Assembly (NCBI RefSeq): GCF_000150275.1
Contig: NW_002060980.1
Span: 244,960 to 286,212, forward strand
From: Trichoplax adhaerens
Taxonomy: Eukaryota; Placozoa; Uniplacotomia; Trichoplacea; Trichoplacidae
DNA: 41,253 nt
Reading direction: 5' to 3'
Position numbers and translations under genes: made by a program. The notes below the pieces were generated by a model that did not search any database, had not been told where the DNA came from, and saw only the letters and a list, made by a program, of their open reading frames with translations. This document shows positions 1-11,600 of the stretch, in pieces. Positions within the stretch are counted from its first letter, which is position 1; each line of letters opens with the position of its first letter.

Positions 1-420
1 AGCTTATAGTTGCTTACTTATCTTATGTTCCCATAGCTTAATGGCTGCTTACTGATCTTATGTTCCACATAGCTTAATAGATGCTAACTGATCTTATGTT
101 CCACATAGCTTAATAGCTGCTTACTGATCTTATGTTCCACATAGCTTAATGGCTGCTTACTGATCTTATGTTCCACATAGCTTAATAGCTGCTTACTGAT
201 CTTAAATTCCACATAGCTTAATAGTTTCTTACTGATCTTATGTTCCACATAGCTTAATAGTTGCTTACTAATCTTATGTTCCACATAGCTTAATAGTTGC
301 TTACTTATCTTATGTTCCACATAGGTTAATAGCTGCTTACTGATCTTATGTTCCACATAGCTTAATATCATTATCTTCGTTGCTTACTAATCTTATGTTC
401 CACATAGCTTATTCTCATCA
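1..420. repeat. 36-bp tandem repeat array, about 11 units
   Basis: Units of 36 bp follow one another from the window edge. Each carries AGCTTAATAGCTGCTTACTG followed by ATCTTATGTTCCACAT, with a few substitutions per unit. One unit near 367-408 is lengthened by about 11 bp. Because 36 is a multiple of three, the minus strand stays open for 95 codons (84-371) as a 12-residue repeat. The array probably continues to the left of the window. It looks like minisatellite DNA and not a gene. Confidence 0.9.
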
Positions 421-2400
421 TATTCTACATAGACTGTCTGTCGTTTTAATGTCTCATATGGCTAGCAGTTATTATAGCTTCGACAGAACTTTTCACTTTA
501 ATGTTCCCTTAAGCTAGTACTCACGATTTCCACTTAATTGGTCCTCACCATTGGTCCTCACCATTTTCAACATTTTTTGTCGTCATAATTTCCCACGTAG
601 TCTATCGTCGTAAATGTTCTACATTTCGTCATAAAGTTCGACGTAATTGGTCGTTAGGATACATCACCATTTCATCATGAAGGTTTACCACGTTGTTTTT
701 TGGCTAAAATTATAGTTTATCATTATATTTTACGCGTAGTTTCTCGTTATTTTGATATGTCCCATATGTGGTTTATTATTATGTTCCACATAGTTTAACG
801 ATATGTTCTTGATAATGGCATAGTGTTCCACATAATTTATTGATGTAACGTAATTATATATGATATTATCCCGAATAATTGTATATGTGATTTGGTTCAC
901 TATACGGTACAGTGCGAGCTAGTTGATAAGCGTCACTTGTCTACAGTTATGCATATAGAAGACGAGTTATCTATGTTATACACCAGTTCTGTTACTAGCC
1001 TCTGTGTGTGTGATTCTTGTGAATAACCTGAATAAAAGTCCTGATACTTTTCAGAGTCTAAAGACGAATCTAAATGACTGAGTTTCCCATTAAGGAAAAC
1101 CGTACATCGTATACTGTATTTATTTGGTTAGTATTTTTTACATAACCTTACGTCAAAATGTTCTGCATACTGTAGCTATATCTATAATTATATGCAATGT
1201 TGCACATCGTTTATTACAATGTTCCACATAGTTTAACGTTATGAAAAGTTCCACAAAGTTCATTATTATAACACAGTATTTCTATACGTTCATTTATTAT
1301 TATGTTTCATATATACTGTAGTAGTAGAGATATCGGAATGTTTCATATACTGTACAGTACTCTATCATTATTTTTTTATACCCTGTAGTTTATCGTTAGT
1401 ATGATCTGCATAGTTCACCGTTTCTATTTTTAACATTGTAGATTGTATTCCACATAGTTTATCGTTATCGCGTTCCATGTAGTTAATCGTTATGTTATGC
1501 TATACTTGTTATAGTCATTGACCACTAGATGATTTAGATAAAGTAATAGTTTTATGATAACTTTTATCCTTATTTTTATTTGGCACCGTTGATAGTTGAT
1601 TGTCGTTATGTTCCACATAATTTATCGTTATTACCAATCCTATTTAACATAGTTGATCAATATTAACTTAGTACTTACTTCTACATATTAGATTGTTACA
1701 TAATGTTCCATGCTTGATTGTTGCATTTCATATACAGGCATAATTAAATTAAAATTATTTGATTGATATGATGTTCCACACAGTTACTCGTCATTATGTT
1801 CCACATAATTGATACTTTTATGTTCCTCATACAGATTCTGTAGTCCATCATCATAATTTTCTTCGTAGCTTATCGTCTCCTATTCCATACACTGTAATAT
1901 ATCCTAGTTATGTTTCACAAATTACTTCGTTATTATGTTCCGCATTAGTGAATGTTTAAACGGTAGACTTCAGACTTTTCGTACATTTAGCAGTTACATT
2001 TCACAAAACGGCTTCGATTAAGTTTTATCAGTAATCATCTTTATTCATCATTACTAATTTCCGCCTTGCTTATTTATTTTATTTTATTTTATCTCGGATA
2101 CAGTAGTTAACATTAACGCAATCGTTTTTTTGCATGGCTATTATCATTATAATATGATTTAGGCTTTGCATAGCTTAACATGTGAGTTCTAAATATTTCA
2201 TCGCAACGCTTCATTTAGTTTATCATCATTGTAATGCACTTCATCCAGTGGTTTATCATCAATGTACTCTGCACAGCTTATCATTGTGAGTATTCTGATT
2301 ACCATATTTTTTGCAAAGATTACACTAATTATAATTATATTCATATTCCACACAATTTATGCAATACTATTTAACAGTAAAGTTTCATCTTGATTAAATA
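421..2400. repeat. Degenerate satellite with scattered ATGTTCCACATAG motifs
   Basis: The core motif ATGTTCCACATAG, often followed by TTTATCGTTAT, recurs in decayed form (for example near 781, 827, 1218, 1447, 1610, 1798 and 2344). Spacing is irregular, unlike the sharp 36-bp array to the left. No ORF of note and no splice-bounded coding stretch was seen. It looks like an older, eroded part of the same satellite. Confidence 0.7.
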
Positions 2401-3482
2401 GCATATTCCAGCAGTTGTTTATATGAAAGTACCTATATTTTATTCACAGTACCTTACAATCTATTAACATGTTACTATGATGAAATAGAGCGCTACGTTA
2501 CTGTCGTATTAGTAAATGTACGATTTGATGGTATTTAGCAAGTGAGGCAATGAACTATAAAATGTTTATTAAAAGCTTTTGGTTCTCATTTGCTAATTAG
2601 TAATGATAAAAATCTGCAATAGCTTAAGATATGACTGTGCTTAGTTGTAAATTGTTATTAGAAAAGGAGATTATTTACCAAATATATTTAGTAAATCATA
2701 CATTCTTAAATGTTCTATACAGCTTATGAGATCTGGCTTAACTCATAAACTACTGGGCAGCAAGTAAATGCATAGCATGTACTAAATGATGCTTCACATA
2801 TTATATAAGCTATTAATCCGAAGTAACTAGCATTACTGAATTACTGTGCCTATTTATGAGCTGCTAAATGTACGCTTTAAAGTGTATCTTTATTAACCAC
2901 ATGTTAAAAGTCTTCGGATTATCTGAAGATCGGAGAGTCGCCAATGTCTTTTAGAGTATCATAAATAACAAATCCAGCTCCTTCTTTGTATATTATAATT
3001 GTGCTGCTGTACTGCCACCATTTGATTATAATAACGAATGGGGTTCACTTCTATCCGGAGTCTGCTTTACAGTAAATAGAGATAAGATGACGATATCTCA
3101 ATAGTATGCAAGCAACACATACACTAGAAAAGCGAGAAAGTTATTTAGTAGTCTTACAAATATAATTATTGGACTAAGCGAAAGATTCCGAGACTGGCTG
3201 TCACTATAATCAATAATAGAAGAAATGTTGTTACGATGTAAGGGATATAATTATGATCTACAGTATAAATTTACAGACTACTGTGCAGTGCCAATAAGCT
3301 TCCATAGCTCACAGTTAAACACTAACCAAGTAATCATTTAAAATTACTACTTTTATCTACTTAACTCTCATCAGTATATTTAAGGCTGATTATTGTATCC
3401 ATTTTAAAGTTGTATCAATCGTGATAAATTTGTAAATTAAATTATTATGATTAGGAATGTGAATGACGTCTGCAGACTTGCT
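2401..3482. other. No gene recognised
   Basis: AT-rich sequence with stops in all frames. No exon with recognisable protein similarity and no clear repeat was seen. It may hold 3' sequence of the small minus-strand ORF that ends at 3483. Confidence 0.4.
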
Positions 3483-3680
3483 CTATTTACAAGAATGCAA
3501 GTGATACGAACCTGCGGCTAGGAACGTCAATCCGTATCGGTTAAGGGAACTCGATTTGATACTACGACTCTGCTTTAAAATGTATAAAGATGCGCCACTA
3601 CACACAGTAAAAGCAGTTAGTTTACAACTAAGACAATCACCATTCTTGGATGTAGTTCTCGGTTGACTTGGATTTGGCAT
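3483..3680 (-). CDS. Putative DMAC1/DUF4536-like small membrane protein
   Basis: The ORF of 65 codons starts at an ATG (3678-3680 on the minus strand). It has a short polar N-terminus, then DCLSCKLTAF and a hydrophobic stretch (about residues 20-35), a basic turn, and a second apolar stretch RYGLTFLAAG. A Cys-x-x-Cys pair leading directly into a two-helix hairpin is the pattern I associate with DUF4536 proteins such as DMAC1/TMEM261, an assembly factor of the distal membrane arm of respiratory complex I. The resemblance rests on this short region only. A possible donor (GCAG before gttcgt, near 3511) would make the last residues intronic, and I found no convincing second exon. The reading may equally be chance. 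It lies 1.7 kb upstream of ABCD4 on the opposite strand. Confidence 0.33.
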   Translation of the reverse strand: MPNPSQPRTTSKNGDCLSCKLTAFTVCSGASLYILKQSRSIKSSSLNRYGLTFLAAGSYHLHSCK

Positions 3681-5101
3681 TGCAGTTCTCGATCAGTATT
3701 GGAAAAGTGCGCAAATTTGTCCTCGTAAATCTCTCTCTTCATGAAGACATTACAAAGAAAAATGGTCTTTACATTGTATGTATTTCCAGTTAATAATAGT
3801 TTTAGTCAGCTTACTTTCTTATCTGATAGTATACGTAAAATAAATTCAATATCGAAGGTCAAATTTCAATTTCAAAATAATCATGTCAATTTACCAAGTG
3901 GTGCAATCTTTCCTACTTTCGAGTCCCATTCAGCTAATTGATTGATCTTCAATTACATCAAAGACTCGCTAAAGGTATAGTATATGCGTATGTGTATGGT
4001 ATTGGATATAGATCTGAATAAATTGCACCTAGCGAGAGTAGTTCCAACTTACTCGTCAGTAGTTCTACAACTGAATTAATTCAGGCCCCACTACTGCCTT
4101 TGACAGTTGTAGTGCACCTCGGGCTACCAGAGCTACTTATGAGGCAGTTATTGAGACTTACTTCGCCAGGATATTCCTGTATCTGCGCAGACGTACTGTA
4201 TGGTGTGGGTTGGACAAGGTTGCAGCCTGTCATACTTGTACCTATACCATGGTTGTATCATGGGCTACTGCCTACTGGCAGTGTTCATACTTTCCCAAAG
4301 AACTAGACATGCTGCCTTTTGCAGTTTAATAGTACAGTATACTATAGTAGCGAAGTCTGTCCGTACTGCTACTGTAAATCCTTCATACTTGGCGTTATTG
4401 GAGAAACTTGACACGTCAATGGAGTCTTGATGAAGCACGTTATCGAATGAATGGTGGTGATCTTGGAAACAGAGAACTTGGATTGATTTCAAATTGACTA
4501 CTTCAATACTGACAATTGGCTTACTATAGCTGCTCATAAACTTAACTCATCATTAGTTCTGGATATGTAAACTTGGCAATGTTACTTACTTCAAAATCCG
4601 TTATAGCAGCACTTTGATGGAACCTTGGTAACACGTCTATCAGATTGATCCCTGCACTTGCAAAATGTACAAGAGCTTATAGATCCATACCAAGTCAAGC
4701 TGAACGTTGAAATAGCTTTGAATCAACTGATTTTGAATCAAGTAGTAGCGCTCTTGTCATACTAAATAGCAAATTTATCAATCAACTGACATAGTGTATC
4801 GTCCTGTCAAGTTTCTATCACCAATGATTGGCCTACATGTTCCATAACTTGGGTCTTTTCATTGTTGCCGGAAGTAGAGTAATCAATTATTGACTGTAAG
4901 CTTGATACAACATCAATAGAAATAGAATACACCAAGTAGACGGTCTTAGTATATGTTAATGAAGTGATGATAGTGACTGTAATTCATGCAATTTAGCGTT
5001 GATTTTAGATGTATATAACTCTTACATACGTTACTAAACTATACTTACTTTTAGGCAATCTTTTCAGCTAAATAGGCAGTGATTACCTTATAGTCGGTTA
5101 A
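3681..5101. other. No gene recognised; overlapping short ORFs only
   Basis: Several ORFs of 60-90 codons overlap on both strands between 3741 and 4537. None shows a recognisable domain, and their mutual overlap suggests chance open frames. No repeat or RNA gene was recognised. Confidence 0.35.
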
Positions 5102-5298
5102 ATTACATTTAATCCAAGCCATTTGATCGATTCATCCCATATTGAAGGTAGCAATTTGAAGTTGAAAAACGAATTAGAAGCACTACAAGAAATTCGTGGT
5201 CGTAAAAGGAATTTAGTCTTATATCAAGTTGGCAATACTGGATACTAAATCAGGATACTATAAAGAATTGAAAGAATTTGATGCAAGCGCTGATTTTG
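5102..5298 (+). pseudogene. Coiled-coil-like coding fragment broken by a 13-bp duplication
   Basis: One frame is open from 5102 to a stop at 5246-5248 and reads as charged, coiled-coil-like protein (LKLKNELEALQEIRGRKR near 5162-5215). After the stop, similar composition resumes in another frame (YYKELKEFDASADF) up to a GT at 5299. The break coincides with GGATACTA at 5240-5247 and again at 5253-5260, a 13-bp offset. Counting the second copy as an insertion would rejoin the two frames. This suggests a gene fragment with a frameshifting duplication, or two short exons of an unrecognised gene, or chance. I do not recognise the protein. It sits 126 bp before the ABCD4 start and cannot be part of it as read. 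Confidence 0.25.
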
Positions 5299-5423
5299 GT
5301 AAATTATTATCATGCATTTATCACCTACATCTACTTAACTTAATTGTATCTATTCTTATCAAATTGTTAAATGGCGTATAACCTGCTCTGTTAAACTATG
5401 CTAAAATGTGGGATACAGTAACA

Positions 5424-8400
5424 ATGAATACGCAGAGCTTTAAGTGTTGTTCATGCAAACAAGAAGATGGCAGGTTTGTTCGCAAAATAAGATATTCTTT
5501 CTTACTTACATACCAACGATCTAGTATATCTTGAGGCAAACCCTGAAAAGATGTACTGACTATCTGCAACATTAATAACCCTTCTATATTTAAATTTCAG
5601 GACATATTCTTTTGATAGACGATTTCTCCGACGCCTTTATCTTATTTTAACTAAGGTAGTCTTCTCGTCATGGCTTACATCTACCTCCTTTCTACTTTTT
5701 CTGCTCTTAGGGGCTTCTATAATTGGTAAGAGTAGCTTTGGTAGGGTATTTAGCAGTGCAATTAGTCATGGTAAATTGCAAATACTCATTTTAGAAATGT
5801 TTTCCATTAAGCTTTTCAATCAACGATTATTCCGGTAGTAATAGTTTGGTTTAATGTGTTGTTCTGAGCAATTGGTACAGTGCCGTAGTACCACCTGATC
5901 TAGAATAGCATTAATGTACTATACGTGTGGATGCGCTTGTACCTTCAGTGATGTCAAACCGAATGAGAAATTCGGGGATGGTAATGATATACCGTAAATA
6001 TATCTATCATAGTCGTCACAATTTCGAAAAAGTGAACAATAGTGAGCGAAGTAATGATTTTTAAAATGCAGTGTAGGTAGTCTACCCTGAATTCTACGAG
6101 ATATACCGCCTTCAAACTAGCCATAAATTTAGTTGTTACTTTTCTTGGTAAATGTTGTAATATTATTATATATTATATATGTGACTATCAAATAATTTTA
6201 GGTTCGTAATATGTTTACTCACATGCAAGGATTTTGTTAATTTACTTTCTATACTAACTGTAGTACTTCCAGTTGTACATATTTCACTCTACCTTGCGAC
6301 TGTCAACTTATATGTGTATTACAATATGTAGTGAGAATTTGATCATTTTACCTGATTTGATTTAGATCTAGTAGTTATCAAATCAAATATCCATTTATTA
6401 TGAGTGTGTATTAGTAAACGTTCCTGAAGCTATTTTTACTTGATAATTGGTTAATATTTATGAGTAATTCATTACTTTTAGAGGAATGGATCATCTACCA
6501 AGTTGGATTGATACCGAGTCATTTCTATACTGTGTTGACTGAAAGAGATGCGAACGGTTTCTATCGACTGATATGGATCTCCGTAGTGTATATAATTACT
6601 ACAGCCACGGTGAGTTTTGTAATATCTCTTTTAAAGTGTAAAACTATGCTAATTAGTTGATACTTTTGCTTCGATCGATAAGATTTAATCTGTAATAAGG
6701 ATTTAATGTAATAAGTGTAGGTTCAAGGGTTACATATACAATACGCCATTACCCACCTTACAATACTTACAACGGTATTAACTTATGCCAGTAAAAACGA
6801 ATAATATACAGATTTGCTAGTTACTATAACTAAACTGATTAGTTGAACATAGCAAAACTTGATGAATCGTTTAATGGTGTAGTTTGTTATGATAGTTCCT
6901 GAATATACTAGGGGATAATGTTTTGAAACGTAAGGCAATTATATTAGATACAAATTAGCTGCATACAGCTAATGCAATTTAGCTATCGCCTGAACACTTA
7001 ATTAAAATTATATACGCGTATATCTACCCTTTTATGACAGGCTAAGGGTGCGAGGATTTATGTTTCACAAGTGCTATACGTCACCAGTCGTCGAATTTTA
7101 AGCTTGCAGTTACACAAGAAATATTTTGACGATGATTCTTATTATCAACTACATTTTCTGCATCCTGAAATTGATAATCCGTAAGTTAATAACTGATTTA
7201 TTAAATTTAAATTGATAGTATAATACTTTTAAATATTACGGTAGTCTATAAATCTTTCAAATGCATACAACTTCATAGCGTAGTATGGACATGCTCATCT
7301 GATCCATACGCAACTTAATTTTGTAGCGATCAACGTATAAGTCAAGATGTAGACCGATTTTGTCAAAAAATGAGCACCATCATTCCGAAGATTATTGTTT
7401 CCGTATTTGTCATCTCTTATTACACGTATCAAACATACGTTAGGTAAATTTTGGATGCATTATACAATCTTATGCAGCCTTTATACAACCTTTCCAATTT
7501 ATTACAACACTAATGACACTTAATATTGAATGATACCAAAAGTATGATATCTATGTTAAAAGTAAAATTGTTAACCTTTTCATTTACTTATAGTGCTGGA
7601 TATACTGGACCTGTATCAATCTACACATATTTTATCGCTTGCGCAATCATCAATCGTTTCATTATCGCGAGATTAGTAAAAATAATTGTATTACAGGAGC
7701 AATGTGAAGGCGACTTCAGGTATAATCAATATGCATTTTATAATTTGCAAGTCAACCAATTAAAGTAACTACGTTATATGATATAAAATGATATAAGAAA
7801 TAGTTATTTATTACTTTCACAGATACAGACATATGCTTATCAGATCAAATGCTGAATGTATCGCATTTAGCCAGTAAGTGCTTAGCGCAAAACCTATTTT
7901 AATTTAATTGTATTCGCTACAGTGACCCGTTTAAAATTTTAAGTTTTATTTCAAAATTCTCATAAAGTATTAATATATTAATTCTGCTTCATATCTACCA
8001 TAATAGTGGAGGTTACACAGAAGGTGTAAAAACTAATAGCAAATTGCAGGTATTGTTTGTAGTGCATGTTCTACGATCTTATTTACTGTCTTGTATAGAT
8101 TAACAAAATTATATCAACATCTAACTTTCTATAGAATCTGCTAGCTACGCAATATAAATTAGTGAATAAAGAATTAATACTTCACCGTAAGTATGCTAAT
8201 TGTAATACCGTTTTTCTTTTATTAATTATGCATAATAGCTATCATTATCTCAAGGCGAGAGATTCTAATTTTAAGTTTGCTTGTGCAGTTTTTGTCAACC
8301 TGTTCGACTATCTTGGATCTATCATGAGCTACATGATCATAGGGTTTCCCATCATTAATGGAATGTATGATGGCGTGTCTGATATTAGTAGCATAATTAG

Positions 8401-10484
8401 TAAGGTATTGCTTTTTTACGGTTGCGGGGCAGTAGTATAGATTATACGATATAGAAGCTTGTCTTGAGCTTCTTTAATACATAGTAATTCAGGATATGTT
8501 ATATTTACGTTGTGGTAAAAAATAGTATTTCCTTTTCCTTTTCAGAATTCGTTTTTTTCGTTGTATTTAATAAATTCCTTTTCGCAATTGATGGATTTAT
8601 CAGCCGGTTTATCTGATTTAGCTGGATACACTCATCGGTAAGATTATCACTAAAAACTTGGCACGTTCTAGGATAGACTTGCACAATATTGGTGCAATAC
8701 CTATTACTATTTTTACGAGCTTGCAACTCGTAATTAATAGGATCTATGGAATAATGACTTGTCTACAAAAATTAAAGTTCAAAGAAAAAAGAGAAAATCC
8801 TCAAACAAATAGGTAATGCGGAGGTGTTACGAATTGTTTCTGGTTAGGACTAATTTCATAATAACTTTTATAACCTATATTAGCAACGCTGAAAGAGTTG
8901 AAGATGATCACGAATTGCTGCTTGCTGCTGATAGCCTATCTAACAACTCAGAATTGGAATCCCTTAGCCTTAATTGTAACAATTTACAACCTGAAACGAG
9001 AATATCTGAAGATATTCATATCGGTACTAATGATGAATCTTTAACTGCATTCTTTATTAAAAGAATCAGCTACGTTGCACCTGGAGGCACCAACTACTTA
9101 GTAGAAGGTATCTAAATTTTACTAGTAGTTTAGATTACTATGAATTTCAACTTTCATGTTGTTACATGCAAATGTATCTAAGCAATTCTTCTGATTCTTT
9201 CCATATGGATACGTTTCTGTATGAAATAACGATAGATTTAAATCTACAAATTAAAGTGGGTGAAAATCTCCTTATTAATGGTGACACTGGTAATGTATAT
9301 TTGGTAGTGATTAATTCTAAGATGGATATCTAATACAGGTACCCCGTGATACTACTGAACATATGACTCTGATAAGGAAACGTTCTATTTCCTAGGAACG
9401 GGTAAAAGTTCGCTATTGAGAATTCTCGCGGGGTTATGGCTTCCTTCAAAAGGTAAAAATTTACAAAATACTAAAAGATCTACGACCTTCTAATATAGTT
9501 ACCAATTTTTTAATAATTAAATTTTATATCCCCCTAGGATCTATAATTCGCAATCCTTTTTATAATATCATGTTCGTACCTCAGAGAGCTTATCTGACAG
9601 ATGGTAGTCTTAGACAACAAGTACTAATGAGTTCCATCCATATGATTATGATTAACCTTAGCCTTAATGGTTATGAAATAACCCATGATTAATTGTTTTG
9701 ATAGATTATGTATCCGTTGAATGATATTTCCAATGGTAGTATTTTAAGAAATCAAGGTATTGCTAATTTTATGAACTAAAAAAGATTTATAGATTCTATT
9801 ACAGTAGTGAGATCATATGATTTTTTAATCTTTATTTCAGTACCATCATTAATTGATGAATCGAGATTTTTAAGTGCTTTGGATCTAACCGGTTTGGTAA
9901 GCTTTCTTGTTTAGTGTATAATATGGAAAGTAGTTGAAATTGACAGTATTTGCTAGTAGTTGCTAACACTTGATTAATTCTATCGTAGTATCATATCGTG
10001 GAACGTACCGGTGGTTTGGATTCATTACCTTCTGCTAATTGGCTTGAAATATTATCTCCAGGAGAAGTTCAACGTTTGATGTTTGCTAGACTTTTTTATC
10101 ATCAACCATCTATAGCAAGTAAATACTTTGGATTAATGGGAGAATCACATTCTGATTGTTTTTTTCAAACTTGAAGTAAAATTATATCCTTAATGTAGTT
10201 GTAGATGAAGCGACCAGTGCATTAGATATAGAGACGGAATCTCAGCTCTATGAAACTTGCAGGCAGTTAAACATTACCATGATTAGTGTTGGTCATCGAT
10301 CAAACCTTAATAAGGTATGTTGGTACAGATAGGAACTGTTGTAGCTTCTTGTTATGTGTGTATATGTGTAAAAGTATCAATCAGCTAATATGAATTTGCA
10401 TTACAGTTTCATTCTCGTCGGTTAAAACTGGATGAAAGTGGTTCGTGGACTGTTGAAGATATTTCACAAACTGTTGTTGAATAA
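5424..10484 (+). CDS. ABCD4: ABCD4-type ABC half transporter, 21 exons
   Basis: Exons: 5424-5473, 5601-5725, 6482-6609, 7041-7180, 7327-7443, 7594-7719, 7823-7873, 8007-8049, 8135-8186, 8289-8404, 8546-8637, 8741-8812, 8884-9107, 9236-9289, 9396-9452, 9538-9620, 9705-9756, 9841-9896, 9989-10118, 10199-10314, 10407-10484. All introns are GT-AG and all phases agree, giving 1962 nt and 653 residues (human ABCD4 has 606). The N-terminal half is the membrane domain, with family-typical [29 protein letters not shown] and [10 protein letters not shown]. The ATPase has Walker A GDTGTGKSS (461-469), Q-loop Gln498, signature LSPGE (568-572), Walker [11 protein letters not shown] (590-599) and H-loop His622, so it should be active. 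In mammals ABCD4 works with LMBD1 to move cobalamin out of lysosomes; the same role here is inferred. The 50-nt first exon is the least certain part. COQ6 starts 1.1 kb downstream on the same strand. Confidence 0.95.
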
Positions 10485-10488
10485 TAAA
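10483..10488 (+). terminator. AATAAA polyadenylation signal overlapping the ABCD4 stop
   Basis: The stop TAA (10482-10484) runs into AATAAA (10483-10488), followed at about 10498-10515 by a T/G-rich stretch suitable as a downstream element. If used, the 3' untranslated region would be very short. Other AATAAA hexamers lie further on, for example near 10915. Confidence 0.4.
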
Positions 10489-11600
10489 GTTAAATACGTT
10501 TTATTTGTTTTTAATAATATACTTTTACTGCTATGACGTGCAGTACGACTTTTATATCTATATTCTGATGTTACAAATTTTGTTAATAGCTGTTATTCAG
10601 CATTACTTATCGCCAAGCGTTTCCTCAAGTTTATGAAACGTTCATCCTAGAACTTATCATAATTTGTAAAGTTTATAAAACCAATTTTTATCATAGATCA
10701 GTATACAGGCAAGCTTAATTGCTGTAGCTTTTTAAGATACACGTATACAGTATTCACGAATATAAATTAGTTCAATCTTTTGTTATTTTTATTGTTATAA
10801 ATGCTTCTATACTAGCATAGTCCAATTTCAATTGACAAAGGAGAATGATGAATAATAAACGCTTAAAGCTGGCCTTACGAGACACTTTTGGTATTGCGAA
10901 TACTGGCATTTAATGAATAAAATATTACGATCCTTTTCTAATTCTGTACCATAACCTTGAGATTATTCTGTAAATAGTTGTATAATATCATTCATGGTAT
11001 ATAGATTTAATTCTTGATGATATTTCTTCTAGGAAATTATAGCTAAGAGACGACTTTATTTCGCTAACTATTTATCATTCCATATTATATTTTTCAGCTG
11101 TTAAATACGTGTTTTATGAGGATATAAAACTGCGACTATACGTGAATAAACTATATGTACAAACAATCGAGTAAATTAAATGATCGATTATGCGGGAATT
11201 TTGACGTCCAAGTTGTTTATAACGTAGCATCACGGGTAGAGTGCAGCAATTCCATTGGGCACGGGTACACTATAGTTGTGTATGACATTATCCACGTATC
11301 GTACAGTACAGAACTGTTGTAACTTCCAACTGCTACACTGGATACAGTACTACTAGTAAGTATAGTATGCTACGAGCATGACACTATAGTCTCATACATG
11401 ACTTAAGGTACAGTGTAAAAACTGCTGCTGCAGTAGTGGAAGCCACTAATACAGTCATTATTGCACTATAACTTACGTATAGTACTCTGACTGCATTTCC
11501 AGCTTTCCTTCTTAGCTTATAAACAGTGAACTTAAGACCTGAAAGAGTTAAGAAAATATTGCTTTCCAAATCGGTAACTCTCATTTTTAGAGCTGCTAAA
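10489..11600. other. ABCD4-COQ6 intergenic region
   Basis: About 1.1 kb between two same-strand genes with no recognisable exon. It should hold the ABCD4 3' end and the COQ6 promoter, but no TATA box or other site can be assigned. An 84-codon minus-strand ORF (11384-11638) overlaps the first COQ6 exon and is a shadow. Confidence 0.5.

Noticed and set aside
84-371. 95-codon minus-strand ORF with a 12-residue repeat
   Set aside because: It is the direct translation of the 36-bp tandem array, which stays open because 36 is divisible by three. There are no gene signals around it.
4100-4537. Overlapping ORFs on both strands
   Set aside because: No domain, mutual overlap in three frames, and no splice-linked continuation.
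7720-7768. Read-through extension of ABCD4 exon 6
   Set aside because: The frame reaches a stop at once, while splicing from 7719 to 7823 restores the family sequence ([11 protein letters not shown]) in the right phase.
11526-11600. In-frame upstream extension of COQ6 exon 1
   Set aside because: It begins with GTG, not ATG. The ATG at 11601 gives a normal basic presequence and a family-typical length.
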